Positions 7,560 through 17,709 of a DNA stretch of 64,000 bases are shown here, in pieces. Each line of letters opens with the position of its first letter. Position 1 is the stretch's first letter. The DNA lies in contig NZ_JACZZA010000006.1 of NCBI RefSeq assembly GCF_014863405.1, positions 62,001 through 126,000 on the forward strand, given 5' to 3'. Position numbers and translations under genes: made by a program. Below the pieces are notes generated by a model, which ran no database searches, had not been told where the DNA came from, and saw nothing but the letters and a program-made list of their open reading frames with translations. This DNA is from Dyella acidiphila (GTDB lineage: Bacteria; Pseudomonadota; Gammaproteobacteria; Xanthomonadales; Rhodanobacteraceae).

Positions 7560-8531
7560 TCAGAACACCATGTCGAAGGCAGCCATGGGGGTGACGAAGG
7601 CGTCGTTGTTGCGCCCGGCGAAGCTCAATTGCGCGCCGGCGATCAGGCCGAAGCGATCGTTGAAGTTGTATTCCACCGCCGGTGCAAGGCTGTAGACGCT
7701 GCGTGGCGAACTGCGCTTCTCCAGCACGCCGCTGGCCGAGCTTCCTTTGAGGATGGAGGAGCCCGTGCGGTTGTAGGTGAGATCCAGCGCCAGCACCCAG
7801 TGCGAATCGATGCTGTATTCGGCCGAGGTGGAAATGCCGATGGCCTTGCCCAGGCGTACGCTGCCGCGAAAATCTTGCGAAACACCGGAGGCGTACGCGT
7901 TGGCACCCTTCAGGCCGACACGGCCTGGCGGTAGGCTGTAGGAGGCCACTGCGCGCAGGCGCAGCGGGCGTCCGTTCGGCAGCGACACATTCTGTTGCGC
8001 CATCAGCGACAAGGTGTCGACCTGGGCGCCGTTGCCGATGCCGTCCAGCGGATTTTCGTTGAGCCGGTCGTAGGTGCCGGTGGGAAAGCGATGCGAGTAG
8101 TTCACGGAGACGGCCGGGCCTTGGTAGCCGTTGCCGGGCTTGAGCAGCATGTACTGGACGCCGACACTGGTGTCGGTGACGCCCCAGCCGCGCGTGCTCG
8201 CGCCGCCGGACATGGCGTGTGCCGCGCCGATCGAGGTCTGCACCATCAGGCGATCGGTTACGCCGTAGAAGAATGGCACCAGCATCTGCCACTGACGTAC
8301 GCGCGCGCTGGATGCCTGCTCCTGTCCGTGGCTGTCGTAGCCGGAGTCGCTCCGGTATTGCATCAAATAAGGCTCGACCACCAGCATGCCCTTGGGGATG
8401 CTCACCGGGTTGGGCGTCAGCAGCGGTCCGGTAAAATTGGCGGAGGCATCGTCGGCCATGGCGTGGCCACCGCTCAGTGCGGTGGCAAACAGAAAGGCAC
8501 AAGAGCCAAATCGTCGGTTGAAGCGTGTCAT
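7560..8531 (-). CDS. Outer-membrane beta-barrel protein, Phenol_MetA_deg-like
   Basis: The 323-residue precursor has a signal peptide ending near residue 26 (GGHAMADDA). The rest is alternating amphipathic strands such as AVSVNYSHRFPTGTY, VLALDLTYNRTG and FGLIAGAQLSFAG, and it ends in phenylalanine (AFDMVF), the usual Bam recognition signal. The overall pattern fits the MetA-pathway-of-phenol-degradation outer-membrane family, whose members are often transporters or of unknown role. The family call is moderate; barrel and location are firmer. The start is ATG 8531; a palindrome lies in its leader (8566-8588). Confidence 0.8.
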   Translation of the reverse strand: MTRFNRRFGSCAFLFATALSGGHAMADDASANFTGPLLTPNPVSIPKGMLVVEPYLMQYRSDSGYDSHGQEQASSARVRQWQMLVPFFYGVTDRLMVQTSIGAAHAMSGGASTRGWGVTDTSVGVQYMLLKPGNGYQGPAVSVNYSHRFPTGTYDRLNENPLDGIGNGAQVDTLSLMAQQNVSLPNGRPLRLRAVASYSLPPGRVGLKGANAYASGVSQDFRGSVRLGKAIGISTSAEYSIDSHWVLALDLTYNRTGSSILKGSSASGVLEKRSSPRSVYSLAPAVEYNFNDRFGLIAGAQLSFAGRNNDAFVTPMAAFDMVF

Positions 8532-8565
8532 CGAGGCGCGCCCTGATCGTGTCGTGAAAGGGAGT

Positions 8566-8588
8566 CCGACTCGATCGGCGCGAGTCGG
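8566..8588. promoter_or_regulatory. Palindrome upstream of the barrel-protein gene
   Basis: CCGACTCG and CGAGTCGG are exact 8-bp arms separated by 7 nt, 35-57 nt upstream of the start codon. It could be an operator or a leader hairpin. A partial third copy GCGACTC follows at 8594. Confidence 0.4.
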
Positions 8589-8761
8589 CAGGTGCGACTC
8601 AAGCTAATGATTACGCTGGGCTTGAACTATCGTATGTATCTTAAAAACGCTGGAATTATTCGTGCAGTTTCTTTTCAGGCGTCAATGATTTATTTGAATT
8701 TTCGTGGTGACCTTGCATAAGGTTCATGGGTTGGTGTTTAAGCGGTTCCAAGGAGTTCTTC

Positions 8762-9289
8762 GTGAATTTGCATGAATCATTGCGCGGCTATGCCGATGCA
8801 AACGCGGGCGATCCGCACGTGGCCGCCTGCCTGGCGTTTTTGCAGGAAGCGGATCGTCCCTTTCATCGCGAGCATCTGGCGGGGCATTTCACCGGATCGG
8901 CCTGGCTGGTCAGTGCGGATGGCGAAAAGGTGCTGCTTACGCATCACCGCAAATTGAACCGGTGGTTGCAGCTGGGTGGCCATGCGGATGGCGACAGCGA
9001 CCTGGCGGCGGTGGCTTTGCGCGAAGCGCACGAAGAATCCGGGCTCACCGGTTTACATGTCGAGCCGGAAATCTTCGATGTGGACCGGCACTGGATTCCC
9101 GAGCGCAAGCAGGAGCCGGGGCATTGGCATTACGACGTGCGCTATGTGGTACGGGTCGGTGCGGACGATGCGTTTGTGCTCAGCGACGAGTCGCTGGAGT
9201 TGGCGTGGGTGTCGATTCGCGCGTTGGTGCAGGCGCAGGATACGGACGAGTCGTTGCGTCGCATGGCGACGAAGTGGTTGACGAGGTAG
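8762..9289 (+). CDS. Nudix hydrolase with an atypical Nudix box
   Basis: The start is placed at GTG 8762 (175 residues) because AGGAG at 8751-8755 is 6 nt upstream; the in-frame ATG at 8726 has no such site. The Nudix core reads GHADGDSDLAAVALREAHEESGL. The REXXEEXG part is intact, but the first glutamate of the G-x5-E pattern is serine. The helix that binds Mg2+ is therefore mostly preserved. The N-terminal 45 residues form a helical extension. The substrate is unknown. The gene stands alone between an outer-membrane gene and a repeat. Confidence 0.88.
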   Translation: MNLHESLRGYADANAGDPHVAACLAFLQEADRPFHREHLAGHFTGSAWLVSADGEKVLLTHHRKLNRWLQLGGHADGDSDLAAVALREAHEESGLTGLHVEPEIFDVDRHWIPERKQEPGHWHYDVRYVVRVGADDAFVLSDESLELAWVSIRALVQAQDTDESLRRMATKWLTR

Positions 9290-9291
9290 CG

Positions 9292-9389
9292 GTAGGGTGG
9301 GTTGCCCCGGATTGATCGGGGGTAACTCAACGATGTTTCAGCGGCTCGATGGAGATCTGTCGGGTTACGCTGCGCTAACCCAGCCTACG
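9292..9389. repeat. Dispersed GTTGGGTTA palindromic repeat, copy 2 (diverged)
   Basis: It begins GTAGGGTGGGTT (9292-9303) and ends AACCCAGCCTACG (9377-9389), with an inner half CGGGTTACGCTGCGCTAACCC. It lies between the convergent ends of the Nudix and hydroxyanthranilate dioxygenase genes. It is more degraded than the other copies. Confidence 0.75.
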
Positions 9390-9399
9390 CATTGCGCGG

Positions 9400-9921
9400 T
9401 CATGTGTAGCGGGCGGGGGCTGGGTTCAGGTGGCCGCAGGCGCTGCAGGTGCGCTTGTCGTGCGAGGCGTAGAAGCGGTCGAACACGGGCGGGAAATCGG
9501 CTTCGATGCTTTGCAGGATGAAATATTCTTCGTAGAGCTTGTGGTTGCACTGTTCGCAAAACCACAGCAAGCCGTCTTTTTCGTGCGGCAGGCGGCGGCG
9601 TTCGATCACCATGCCGATGGAGTTGGGCATGCGTTGCGGCGAATGCGGCACGCGCGGCGGCAGATAGAAGATCTCGCCGGCGCGGATCGGGATGTCGCGC
9701 GCTATGCCGTTGTCCTGCACCTTGAGCACCATCTCGCCTTCGAGCTGGTAGAAAAATTCCGGGCCTTCGTCGTGGTGATAGTCGGTGCGCGCATTCGGGC
9801 CGCCGACGATCATGATGATGAAGTCGCCGTCGACGATGCATTTGTTGCCTACCGGCGGCTTGAGCAGGTGGCGGTGTTCGTCAATCCAGCGTTGCAGATC
9901 GAAGGGCGGCAGCAGGGACAT
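9400..9921 (-). CDS. nbaC: 3-hydroxyanthranilate 3,4-dioxygenase
   Basis: The 173-residue cupin opens the ring of 3-hydroxyanthranilate to 2-amino-3-carboxymuconate semialdehyde. The catalytic iron ligands appear as His49, Glu55 and His93 ([13 protein letters not shown] and PHSPQ). A C-terminal rubredoxin-like iron site is formed by Cys122/Cys125 and Cys159/Cys162 (CEQC, CSAC), as in the bacterial enzymes of about 174 residues. The start is ATG 9921 ([10 protein letters not shown]). No other kynurenine-pathway gene is in the window, so the context does not show whether it serves NAD synthesis or tryptophan breakdown. Confidence 0.93.
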   Translation of the reverse strand: MSLLPPFDLQRWIDEHRHLLKPPVGNKCIVDGDFIIMIVGGPNARTDYHHDEGPEFFYQLEGEMVLKVQDNGIARDIPIRAGEIFYLPPRVPHSPQRMPNSIGMVIERRRLPHEKDGLLWFCEQCNHKLYEEYFILQSIEADFPPVFDRFYASHDKRTCSACGHLNPAPARYT

Positions 9922-9985
9922 GCGGCAGGTCCGTCGGAACGAGGGCGCCACCATAGCGCCGTTGATGCATCAGGGCAAAGCTGGG

Positions 9986-10013
9986 GCGCGGCCGCCGGCA
10001 GCGGCGGCCGCGC
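9986..10013 (-). terminator. GC-rich hairpin after parE
   Basis: A perfect 12-bp stem GCGCGGCCGCCG/CGGCGGCCGCGC with a 4-nt loop lies 6 nt beyond the parE stop. There is no strong T-run, so it may protect the 3' end rather than terminate alone. Confidence 0.55.
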
Positions 10014-10019
10014 ACGTGC

Positions 10020-11909
10020 TCAGACTTCCAGCGTGGCGAGGTCGCCTTTTTCTTCCAGCCAGCTCTTGCGGTCACTGGAGCGCTTCTTGGCCAGCAGCAT
10101 GTCCATCAGCTTGGCGGTGCCATCGTCGTCCTCCACTGTGAGCTGCACCAGGCGGCGCGTGTCGGGAAAGATGGTGGATTCGCGTAGCTGCGACGGGTTC
10201 ATTTCACCCAGGCCCTTGAAGCGGGTGACGGTGACCTGGCCCTTCATTTTTTCACGCTCGATGCGCTGGAGCATCGCCGCCTTCTCGTTTTCATCCAGGC
10301 AATAGAACACCTGCTTGCCCACGTCGACGCGGAACAGCGGCGGCATTGCCACGAACACATGGCCCTCGCGCACCAGCGCCGGGAAGTGGCGCAGGAACAG
10401 CGCGCTGAGCAGGGTGGCGATGTGCAGGCCGTCGGAATCGGCGTCGGCCAGGATCACCACCTTGCCGTAGCGCAGCCCGCTGAGATCGTCCTTGCCCGGG
10501 TCGCAGCCGATCGCCACCGCCAGGTTATGCACTTCCTCGGAGGCGAGCACCGAGGTGGATTCCACTTCCCAGGTGTTGAGGATCTTGCCGCGCAGCGGCA
10601 GGATCGCCTGGAAATCCTTGTCGCGCGCCTGTTTGGCGCTGCCGCCGGCCGAATCGCCCTCGACCAGGAATAGCTCGGTGCGGGTGAGATCGGTGGCGGT
10701 GCAGTCGGCCAGCTTGCCGGGCAGGGCGGGGCCCTGGGTAATCTTTTTGCGCACCACTTGCTTGGCGGCCTTCAGGCGCGCGCTGGCGCGCTCGATCGCC
10801 AGCTGGGCGATGCGCTCGCCCAGATCCACGTGCTGGTTGAGCCACAGGCTGAAAGCATCGTGGACCACGCTTTCCACCAGCGCGGCAGCATTGCGTGATG
10901 ACAGGCGTTCCTTGGTCTGGCCGGCAAACTGCGGATCCTGCAGCTTGGCCGACAGCACGAAGGCCAGGCGCTCCCACACATCTTCCGGTGCCAGCTTCAC
11001 GCCGCGCGGCAGCAGGTTGCGGATATCGCAGAACTCGCGCACGGCATTGGTAAGGCCGGTGCGCAGACCGTTGACATGCGTGCCGCCCTGCACGGTGGGA
11101 ATCAGGTTGACGTAGCTTTCCTGCACCAGCTCGCCTTCCGGCAGCCAGGTGAGGGCGACATCCAGGCCTTCGGTCTCGCGCTGCACGTGGTGCACGAACA
11201 GGTCGGCCGGCAGGCATTCGGCGCCGTCGAGTTCGCCGCGCAGGTAATCGCGCAGGCCGTCCTCGTAATACCACTCGCTGACTTCGCCGCTGGCTTCGTC
11301 GGTGAGCTTGACGCTGAGGCCTGCGCACAGCACGGCCTTGGCGCGCAGCAGATGCTTGAGCTTGGACAGGGAAATCTTCGGCGTGTCGAAGTATTTCGGA
11401 TCGGCCCAGAAGCGTACGGTGGTGCCGGTTTTCTTCTTCGGCACCGTGCCGATCGTTTCCAGCGGGCTGATGCGGTCGCCGTCGGCAAAGATCATGCGGT
11501 ATTCGTTGCCGTCGCGGCGGATGGTCACTTCCACCTTGTTCGACAGCGCATTCACCACCGACACGCCCACGCCGTGCAGGCCGCCGGAGAAGTTGTAGTT
11601 CTTGCCGGAGAACTTGCCGCCGGCATGCAGGCGGGTAAGGATCAGCTCGACGCCGGGAATGCCTTCTTCCGGATGGATGTCCACCGGCATGCCGCGGCCG
11701 TCGTCGCTGACTTCCACCGAGCCGTCGGTGTGCACGATCACTTCAATCGACTTGGCGTGGCCGGCCAGCGCCTCGTCGACCGAGTTGTCGATCACTTCCT
11801 GCGCCAGGTGGTTCGGGCGCGTGGTGTCGGTGTACATGCCTGGGCGGCGCTTGACCGGGTCAAGGCCGGAGAGGACTTCGATATCGGCGGCGTTGTAGCG
11901 ACTGCTCAT
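10020..11909 (-). CDS. parE: DNA topoisomerase IV subunit B
   Basis: This 629-residue ATPase subunit of topoisomerase IV decatenates replicated chromosomes together with ParC. The GHKL ATP-binding motifs are visible (EVIDNSVDEALAG and DDGRGMPVD, then GGLHGVGVSVVNAL). The transducer follows, and then the Toprim domain with EGDSAGGSA and the DADSDG metal site. The length matches E. coli ParE (630), not GyrB, which is longer. The start is ATG 11909 (MSSRYNAAD), matching the family. The gene reads alone; the upstream gap holds a dispersed repeat. Confidence 0.95.
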   Translation of the reverse strand: MSSRYNAADIEVLSGLDPVKRRPGMYTDTTRPNHLAQEVIDNSVDEALAGHAKSIEVIVHTDGSVEVSDDGRGMPVDIHPEEGIPGVELILTRLHAGGKFSGKNYNFSGGLHGVGVSVVNALSNKVEVTIRRDGNEYRMIFADGDRISPLETIGTVPKKKTGTTVRFWADPKYFDTPKISLSKLKHLLRAKAVLCAGLSVKLTDEASGEVSEWYYEDGLRDYLRGELDGAECLPADLFVHHVQRETEGLDVALTWLPEGELVQESYVNLIPTVQGGTHVNGLRTGLTNAVREFCDIRNLLPRGVKLAPEDVWERLAFVLSAKLQDPQFAGQTKERLSSRNAAALVESVVHDAFSLWLNQHVDLGERIAQLAIERASARLKAAKQVVRKKITQGPALPGKLADCTATDLTRTELFLVEGDSAGGSAKQARDKDFQAILPLRGKILNTWEVESTSVLASEEVHNLAVAIGCDPGKDDLSGLRYGKVVILADADSDGLHIATLLSALFLRHFPALVREGHVFVAMPPLFRVDVGKQVFYCLDENEKAAMLQRIEREKMKGQVTVTRFKGLGEMNPSQLRESTIFPDTRRLVQLTVEDDDGTAKLMDMLLAKKRSSDRKSWLEEKGDLATLEV

Positions 11910-11985
11910 GCGTGCTTTGGCTGGAAGGTTAGGCGCGGGAGAATGGGTTGCCGGAGCAGGAAGGTCAAGCTGCACCAGCCGGGCC

Positions 11986-12070
11986 CGGTAGGTTGGGCTA
12001 GCGCAGCGTAACCCAACGATGTCGCTACGAAGATAGATCGTTGGGTTGCGCTGCGCTAACCCAACCTACG
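11986..12070. repeat. Dispersed GTTGGGTTA palindromic repeat, copy 3 (composite)
   Basis: Two palindromic units stand head to head. The left unit is GTAGGTTGGGCTAGCGCAGC running into GTAACCCAAC, and the right unit is CGTTGGGTTGCGCTGCGC ending in TAACCCAACCTACG. They are joined by the spacer GATGTCGCTACGAAG, which is shared with copy 4. It lies between pepP and parE. Confidence 0.85.
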
Positions 12071-12081
12071 TGCCGGGCGGG

Positions 12082-13881
12082 TTACAGCGGCGCGCAATGC
12101 TTTTCCAGCCAGGCCAGATCCGCATCTTCCAGCAGCGGCGCCAGCGCCGCGCGCACGGTGGCGTGGTAATCGTCGAGCCACGCGCGCTCGTCCGGGCTGA
12201 GTAGCGCCGGTTCCAGCGCGCGCCGGTCGAACGGGCACAAGGTCAGCGTCTCGAAGGCGTAGAACTCGCCGAATTCGGTCCGGTCGGCCTCGACCACCAC
12301 CGCCAGATTTTCGTGGCGGATGCCATGGCGGGCAGGTTTATACAGGCCGGGCTCGATCGAACTGATCATGCCGGGCTCCAGTGCCACCAGGGCGCCACCG
12401 GCAACCGGCGGGCGGATGCTCTGCGGGCCCTCGTGCACATTAAGAAAGTAGCCCACGCCATGGCCGGTGCCGTGGCCGTAGTCCATGCCGGCGGCCCATA
12501 GCGGCGCACGCGCCAGGGCATCGAGCTGCGGACCGCTGGCGCCCTTGGGGAAGCGGGCGCGCGACAGGCCGATCATGCCTTTCATGACCAAGGTGGCGTC
12601 GCGCCGCTGCTCGGCGGTGGTCGGGCCCAGTGCCAGCACGCGGGTGATATCGGTGGTGCCGCCCAGGTACTGGCCGCCGGAGTCGACCAGCAGCAGGCCG
12701 TGCCGCTGCAAGGTGTTGTGCGATTCCGGCGTGGCGCGGTAGTGCGGCAGGGCGCCGTTTTCCATATAGCCGGCAATGGTGGCGAAACTTTCGCCAACGA
12801 AGTTGGGCTGCGCCGAGCGTTCCTCGCGCAGCAGGCTGTCCACGTCCAGCTCGGTCTGGGCCATGCCGGCGGCAAGCCGTTCTTCCAGTCGACGGAACGC
12901 GCGCACCAGGGCGGCGCCGTCGCGGCGCATCACTTCGCGGATATGGCCGAGCTCGGCCGTGCTCTTGCTGGCCTTGAAGACGGTGGAAGGGTTGGTTGCC
13001 TCGATGCGCTTGACGTCCTGCTTGACCGCTTGCAGCACGGCACTCACCACGCGGCCTGGATCGAACAGCAGTGCATCCTTGGTGCCGAGCTCGCTCAGTG
13101 CATCGTTGAGCGTGCCGTAGCCGGCAATCCGGATCCCGTCTTCGGCCAGCGTGGCCACCAGTTGATCACTCAGCTTGCTGCGATCGACGAACAGCGTAGC
13201 CATGCCGGTCGCTTCCACCAGCAAGTGGGCCAGGAATACCGGATTGCATTCCACATCGCTGCCGCGCAGGTTGGTCAGCCATGCGACGTCGTCCAGGCTG
13301 GATACCAGGTGATGCGTGGCGTGCTGCTTGCGCATGGCGTTGCGCAGCTTCTCGAATTTTTCGGCGCGCGAGCTGCCGGCATAGCTCAGTGCGTGCTCGG
13401 TGACCGGCGCCTTGGGCAGGGCGGGGCGCTCGGGCCAGATCGCCCCAGGCAGATCCAGATCCACGCGCAGGCTGATGCCGGCCTGGCCAAGCTGGCGTTC
13501 GATCTGCCGCTGGGTGGCCACCGACAAGCTGTCGCCGGCGATAGCGAGCACATCGCCGCTGTGCAGATGCTGTTGCAGCCAGGTGAGGTGCTCCGGCGCA
13601 TGCGCGATCCGCTGCTTCATCAGCACCACGCCGCTACCAGCGAGCTGCTGCTCGGCTTGCGAGAAGTAGCGCGAATCGGTCCACACCCCGGCGTCACCGG
13701 CGGTGACCAGCAGACTGCCGGCCGAGCCGGTGAAGCCGGACAGCCATTCGCGCGCCTGCCAGTGTTCCGGCAGGTATTCGGAGAGATGCGGATCGGCGGT
13801 GGGAACCAGGCATGCAGCGACGCCATGCAGGACCATGGCTTCGCGCAGGGCGGCAATTCGGGCAGGAATGGGATGCGTCAT
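12082..13881 (-). CDS. pepP: Xaa-Pro aminopeptidase, long APP1-type
   Basis: This 599-residue protein is of the three-domain aminopeptidase P type: creatinase N domain, second N domain, then a pita-bread M24 domain and a C-terminal extension. It removes N-terminal residues before proline. The metal ligands fit M24: Asp in DSGGQYLGGTTDITR (two Asp), His in GHGTGHGVGYFLNVHEGP, Glu in SIEPGLY and Glu in RHENLAVV. The length matches the roughly 600-residue eukaryote-like APP1 group, not E. coli PepP (441). The symbol is used for function only. It is divergent from cyoA. Confidence 0.9.
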   Translation of the reverse strand: MTHPIPARIAALREAMVLHGVAACLVPTADPHLSEYLPEHWQAREWLSGFTGSAGSLLVTAGDAGVWTDSRYFSQAEQQLAGSGVVLMKQRIAHAPEHLTWLQQHLHSGDVLAIAGDSLSVATQRQIERQLGQAGISLRVDLDLPGAIWPERPALPKAPVTEHALSYAGSSRAEKFEKLRNAMRKQHATHHLVSSLDDVAWLTNLRGSDVECNPVFLAHLLVEATGMATLFVDRSKLSDQLVATLAEDGIRIAGYGTLNDALSELGTKDALLFDPGRVVSAVLQAVKQDVKRIEATNPSTVFKASKSTAELGHIREVMRRDGAALVRAFRRLEERLAAGMAQTELDVDSLLREERSAQPNFVGESFATIAGYMENGALPHYRATPESHNTLQRHGLLLVDSGGQYLGGTTDITRVLALGPTTAEQRRDATLVMKGMIGLSRARFPKGASGPQLDALARAPLWAAGMDYGHGTGHGVGYFLNVHEGPQSIRPPVAGGALVALEPGMISSIEPGLYKPARHGIRHENLAVVVEADRTEFGEFYAFETLTLCPFDRRALEPALLSPDERAWLDDYHATVRAALAPLLEDADLAWLEKHCAPL

Positions 13882-14131
13882 GCGCGCATGGTAGCAGTAC
13901 TCGCGCGTGCACTATGTCGATACTGGATTTCAAGGGGTTTGCCGCGATTCGATGCGACAATTTTTTGGCGCATGCAGACAAGTCGTCGCGTATGTCAAGC
14001 ACGGAATATGACGTGCGTATTTCTGGCGCGGCATTATGTCTCGGGCTAGTCAGGCCTTGCTGCGGCGCGATATCCTTTGCAGGTCGTCCCCGCGACAAAT
14101 CCCAATTTAGCCTTCTTCTTAAGAGTCGTTT

Positions 14132-15058
14132 GTGAACAAGCGTTCCCTCGTCTCCGCCTTGCGCTGGCCGTGCGCAGGTCTGGCTGTGTTTCTCAGCGGC
14201 TGCAATTTGGAAGTCCTGTCACCCAAGGGTGACGTGGGCATGCAGGAAAAATCGTTGATCCTGATCGCCACCGGCTTGATGTTGCTGGTCGTGATCCCGG
14301 TCATCGCGATGATCCTGGCTTTCGCCTGGAGCTATCGCGCTTCCAATACCAAAGCTACGTATGCGCCGAAGTGGTCGCATTCCACCGCGATCGAAGTGGT
14401 GGTGTGGACCGTCCCGTGCATCATCATCGCGATCCTGGCGACGATCACCTGGCGCAGCACGCACGCGCTCGATCCGTACAAGCCGCTGGCGAGCGATGTA
14501 AAGCCGATCACCATCCAGGCCGTGTCGATGGACTGGAAGTGGGTATTCATCTACCCGGACTACGGCGTAGCCAGCGTCAACGAGCTCGCCTTCCCGACCA
14601 ATGTGCCGGTGAATTTCGAGATCACTTCCGATTCGGTGATGAATGCCTTCTTCATCCCGCAGCTCGGCAGCCAGATCTACGCGATGGCCGGCATGGAAAC
14701 CAAGCTGCACCTGATCGCCAACGAGCCGGGCAGCTATGCCGGCCTGTCCAGCAACTACAGCGGCGCGGGTTTCTCCGACATGCATTTCACCGCGGTCGCG
14801 ACCTCGCAGCAGGGTTTCCAGGATTGGCTCAACAAGGCCAAGGCCAGCCAGCTCAACCTGGACGACACCACCTATCACGCGTTGACCCAGCCCAGCGAAA
14901 AAATGCCGGTGACGTATTACGCCAACGTCAAGCCGGGGCTGTTCAACAGCATCATCGCCCAGTACATGGGCGACATGAAGATGGACAAGATCGGCTCCGA
15001 GCCTGCGCAGGCCAGCGCCATTCCTTCGCATAACGATCACGCCAAGGCGGCGGAGTAG
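14132..15058 (+). CDS. cyoA: Cytochrome bo3 ubiquinol oxidase subunit II
   Basis: The 308-residue lipoprotein has a signal peptide ending in LSGC (Cys near residue 24), two membrane helices ([18 protein letters not shown] and [15 protein letters not shown]), and a periplasmic cupredoxin domain. The cupredoxin lacks the Cys/His ligands of a CuA site, which separates quinol oxidases from cytochrome c oxidases. The C-terminal COX_ARM segment is present. The start is GTG 14132 with AAGAG (14121-14125) upstream. It is the first gene of cyoABCD; 4 nt separate it from cyoB. Confidence 0.95.
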   Translation: MNKRSLVSALRWPCAGLAVFLSGCNLEVLSPKGDVGMQEKSLILIATGLMLLVVIPVIAMILAFAWSYRASNTKATYAPKWSHSTAIEVVVWTVPCIIIAILATITWRSTHALDPYKPLASDVKPITIQAVSMDWKWVFIYPDYGVASVNELAFPTNVPVNFEITSDSVMNAFFIPQLGSQIYAMAGMETKLHLIANEPGSYAGLSSNYSGAGFSDMHFTAVATSQQGFQDWLNKAKASQLNLDDTTYHALTQPSEKMPVTYYANVKPGLFNSIIAQYMGDMKMDKIGSEPAQASAIPSHNDHAKAAE

Positions 15059-15062
15059 GGCC

Positions 15063-17078
15063 ATGTTCGGAAAACTTTCTCTATCGGCCATTCCTTTCCA
15101 TGAGCCGATCATCATGGGCACCCTGCTGATGGTGTGCCTGGGCGGTGCGGCAGTGCTCGGCTGGATCACCCTCCAGCGCAAGTGGGGCTATCTGTGGAGC
15201 GAATGGTTCACCACCGTGGACCACAAGCGCATTGGCATCATGTACATCATCCTGGCGCTGGTGATGCTGCTGCGCGGCTTCGCCGACGCCATCATGATGC
15301 GCGCCCAGCAGGCGCTGGCCTCGGCGGATGCGGCCGGCTACCTGCCGCCGCATCACTACGACCAGATCTTCACCGCCCACGGCGTGATCATGATCTTCTT
15401 CGTGGCGATGCCTTTCGTGGTCGGCCTGATGAACCTGGTCGTGCCGCTGCAGATCGGTGCGCGCGACGTGGCCTATCCGTTCCTGAACTCGCTCAGCTAC
15501 TGGCTCACCGCCTCGGGCGTGGTGCTGGTGATGCTGTCGATGTTCGTGGGCGATTTCGCCGCCACCGGCTGGCTGGCGTATCCGCCGCTGTCGGAGTTGA
15601 AATTCAGTCCCACCGTGGGCGTGGATTACTACATCTGGGCGCTGCAGCTATCCGGCCTGGGCACCACGCTTAGCGGCATCAACTTCATCGTGACCATCCT
15701 GCGCATGCGCACCCCAGGCATGCAGCTGATGCAGATGCCGGTGTTCACCTGGACTGCGCTGGTCACCAACATCCTGATCGTGGCGGCCTTCCCGGTGCTG
15801 ACGGTGGCGCTGGCGCTGCTGGCGGCCGACCGCTACCTGGACATGCACTTCTTCACCAACGAGCTTGGCGGCAACGCCATGCTGTACATCAACCTGATCT
15901 GGATCTGGGGCCACCCGGAGGTGTACATCCTGGTGCTGCCGTGCTTCGGCGTGTTTTCTGAAGTGGTGGCCACGTTCTCGGGCAAGCCGCTGTTCGGCTA
16001 CAAGTCGATGGTGTACGCCACGGCCGGCATCGGCGTGTTGTCCTTCCTGGTCTGGTTGCACCACTTCTTTACGATGGGCTCGGGCGCCGACGTGAATGCC
16101 TTCTTCGGCATCACCACGATGATCATCTCGATCCCCACCGGCGTGAAGCTGTTCAACTGGCTGTTCACCATGTACCGCGGCCGCATCCGCTTCACCTTGC
16201 CGATGATGTGGACGGTGGCGTTCATGATCACCTTCACCATCGGCGGCATGACCGGCGTGCTGATGGCGGTGCCTGGCGCGGACTTCGTGCTGCACAACAG
16301 CCTGTTCCTGATCGCGCACTTCCATAACGTGATCATCGGCGGCGTGCTGTTCGGCTGCTTCGCCGCGATCAATTACTGGTTCCCGAAGGCCTTCGGCTTC
16401 AAGCTGGAGGAGCGCTGGGGCAAGGCTTCGTTCTGGTGCTGGGTGGTGGGCTTCTACATGGCCTTCATGCCGCTGTACGTGCTGGGCCTGATGGGCATGA
16501 CCCGCCGCATGAACCACTACGCCAACCCGGCCTGGCAGCCGTACCTGATCGTGGCCGCCGTGGGCGCGGGCGTCATCGCGCTGGGCATCGGCTTCATGCT
16601 GCTGCAGTTCGTGGTGAGCATCCGCAACCGTGCCGAGAACCGCGATCTCACCGGCGATCCCTGGGGCGCCCGTACGCTGGAGTGGGCGACCAGCTCACCG
16701 GCGCCGTTCTACAACTTCGCCGTGCTGCCCAAGGTGGAGGAGCTCGACCAGTTCTGGGCCGACAAGGAACACAAGCGCGCCTACCCGCAGCACGAGCACT
16801 ACGCCGACATCCATATGCCGCGCAACACCGGCGTGGGCCTGATCATGGCCGCGTTCGGCACGGTGCTGGGCTTTGCGATGGTGTGGCACATCTGGTGGCT
16901 GGCCATCGTCGGCCTGGCCGGCATGATCGGCAGCTTCATCAGCCGTGCCTACGACACCGACGTGGATTACTACGTGCCGGGTGCCGAGGTCGAGAAGATC
17001 GAGCGCGCACGCCTGGTGCCGCTGCACAAGCTGATCGAAAACGTGGGCCCGGCCTCGGCCGGCGAGAAGGTGGCTTAA
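15063..17078 (+). CDS. cyoB: Cytochrome bo3 ubiquinol oxidase subunit I
   Basis: The 671-residue heme-copper oxidase core reduces O2 to water and pumps protons. Visible ligands are His in [10 protein letters not shown] (low-spin heme), [12 protein letters not shown] with the His-Tyr crosslink of CuB, the CuB histidine pair in WLHHFFTMG, and HFHNVIIGG for the hemes. About fifteen hydrophobic segments are present, as in E. coli CyoB (663 residues). ATG 15063 follows cyoA closely. Confidence 0.97.
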   Translation: MFGKLSLSAIPFHEPIIMGTLLMVCLGGAAVLGWITLQRKWGYLWSEWFTTVDHKRIGIMYIILALVMLLRGFADAIMMRAQQALASADAAGYLPPHHYDQIFTAHGVIMIFFVAMPFVVGLMNLVVPLQIGARDVAYPFLNSLSYWLTASGVVLVMLSMFVGDFAATGWLAYPPLSELKFSPTVGVDYYIWALQLSGLGTTLSGINFIVTILRMRTPGMQLMQMPVFTWTALVTNILIVAAFPVLTVALALLAADRYLDMHFFTNELGGNAMLYINLIWIWGHPEVYILVLPCFGVFSEVVATFSGKPLFGYKSMVYATAGIGVLSFLVWLHHFFTMGSGADVNAFFGITTMIISIPTGVKLFNWLFTMYRGRIRFTLPMMWTVAFMITFTIGGMTGVLMAVPGADFVLHNSLFLIAHFHNVIIGGVLFGCFAAINYWFPKAFGFKLEERWGKASFWCWVVGFYMAFMPLYVLGLMGMTRRMNHYANPAWQPYLIVAAVGAGVIALGIGFMLLQFVVSIRNRAENRDLTGDPWGARTLEWATSSPAPFYNFAVLPKVEELDQFWADKEHKRAYPQHEHYADIHMPRNTGVGLIMAAFGTVLGFAMVWHIWWLAIVGLAGMIGSFISRAYDTDVDYYVPGAEVEKIERARLVPLHKLIENVGPASAGEKVA

Positions 17079-17081
17079 TCC

Positions 17082-17708
17082 ATGACCGCAATTACCGCTA
17101 ATCACGGCGCCCTCGCACACGGCGGCGCCCACGAGCACGAACATCACGACGACGGCGCCAAGACCCTGCTGGGGTTCTGGATCTACCTGATGAGCGACTG
17201 CCTGATCTTCTCGGGCCTGTTCGCCACCTTCGCCGTGCTGGGCCACGCCACCGCGGGCGGCCCGGGCGGGAAGGAGCTGTTCGACCTGAAATACGTGTTC
17301 GGCGAAACCATGCTGCTGCTGATCAGCAGTTTCACCTTCGGCCTGGCCATGCTGAACATGCATGCCGGCAAGCGCAACAAGGTGATCGCCTGGCTGTTCG
17401 TCACCTTTTTGTTCGGTGCGGGCTTCGTGGGCATGGAAGTGTATGAGTTCCATCACCTGATCACGGTCGAGCACGCCGGCCCCAGCCATAGCGCATTCCT
17501 GTCGGCCTACTTCGGCCTGGTCGGCACGCACGGCCTGCACGTCACCTCCGGCCTGATCTGGCTGCTGGTGATGATGCATATGGTGAGCAAGTTCGGTCTC
17601 AACGATGCCGTGGAACGCCGCCTGTCCTGCCTGAGCCTGTTCTGGCACTTCCTGGACCTGGTGTGGATCTGCGTGTTCAGCTTTGTCTATCTGATGGGAG
17701 TGCTCTGA
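17082..17708 (+). CDS. cyoC: Cytochrome bo3 ubiquinol oxidase subunit III
   Basis: The 208-residue subunit has a His/Asp/Glu-rich N-terminus ([15 protein letters not shown]) followed by five membrane helices, as in CyoC/COX3. [20 protein letters not shown] is the conserved first helix. It stabilises the oxidase core. The gene starts 4 nt after the cyoB stop and is 2 nt from cyoD. Confidence 0.95.
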   Translation: MTAITANHGALAHGGAHEHEHHDDGAKTLLGFWIYLMSDCLIFSGLFATFAVLGHATAGGPGGKELFDLKYVFGETMLLLISSFTFGLAMLNMHAGKRNKVIAWLFVTFLFGAGFVGMEVYEFHHLITVEHAGPSHSAFLSAYFGLVGTHGLHVTSGLIWLLVMMHMVSKFGLNDAVERRLSCLSLFWHFLDLVWICVFSFVYLMGVL

Positions 17709-17709
17709 G

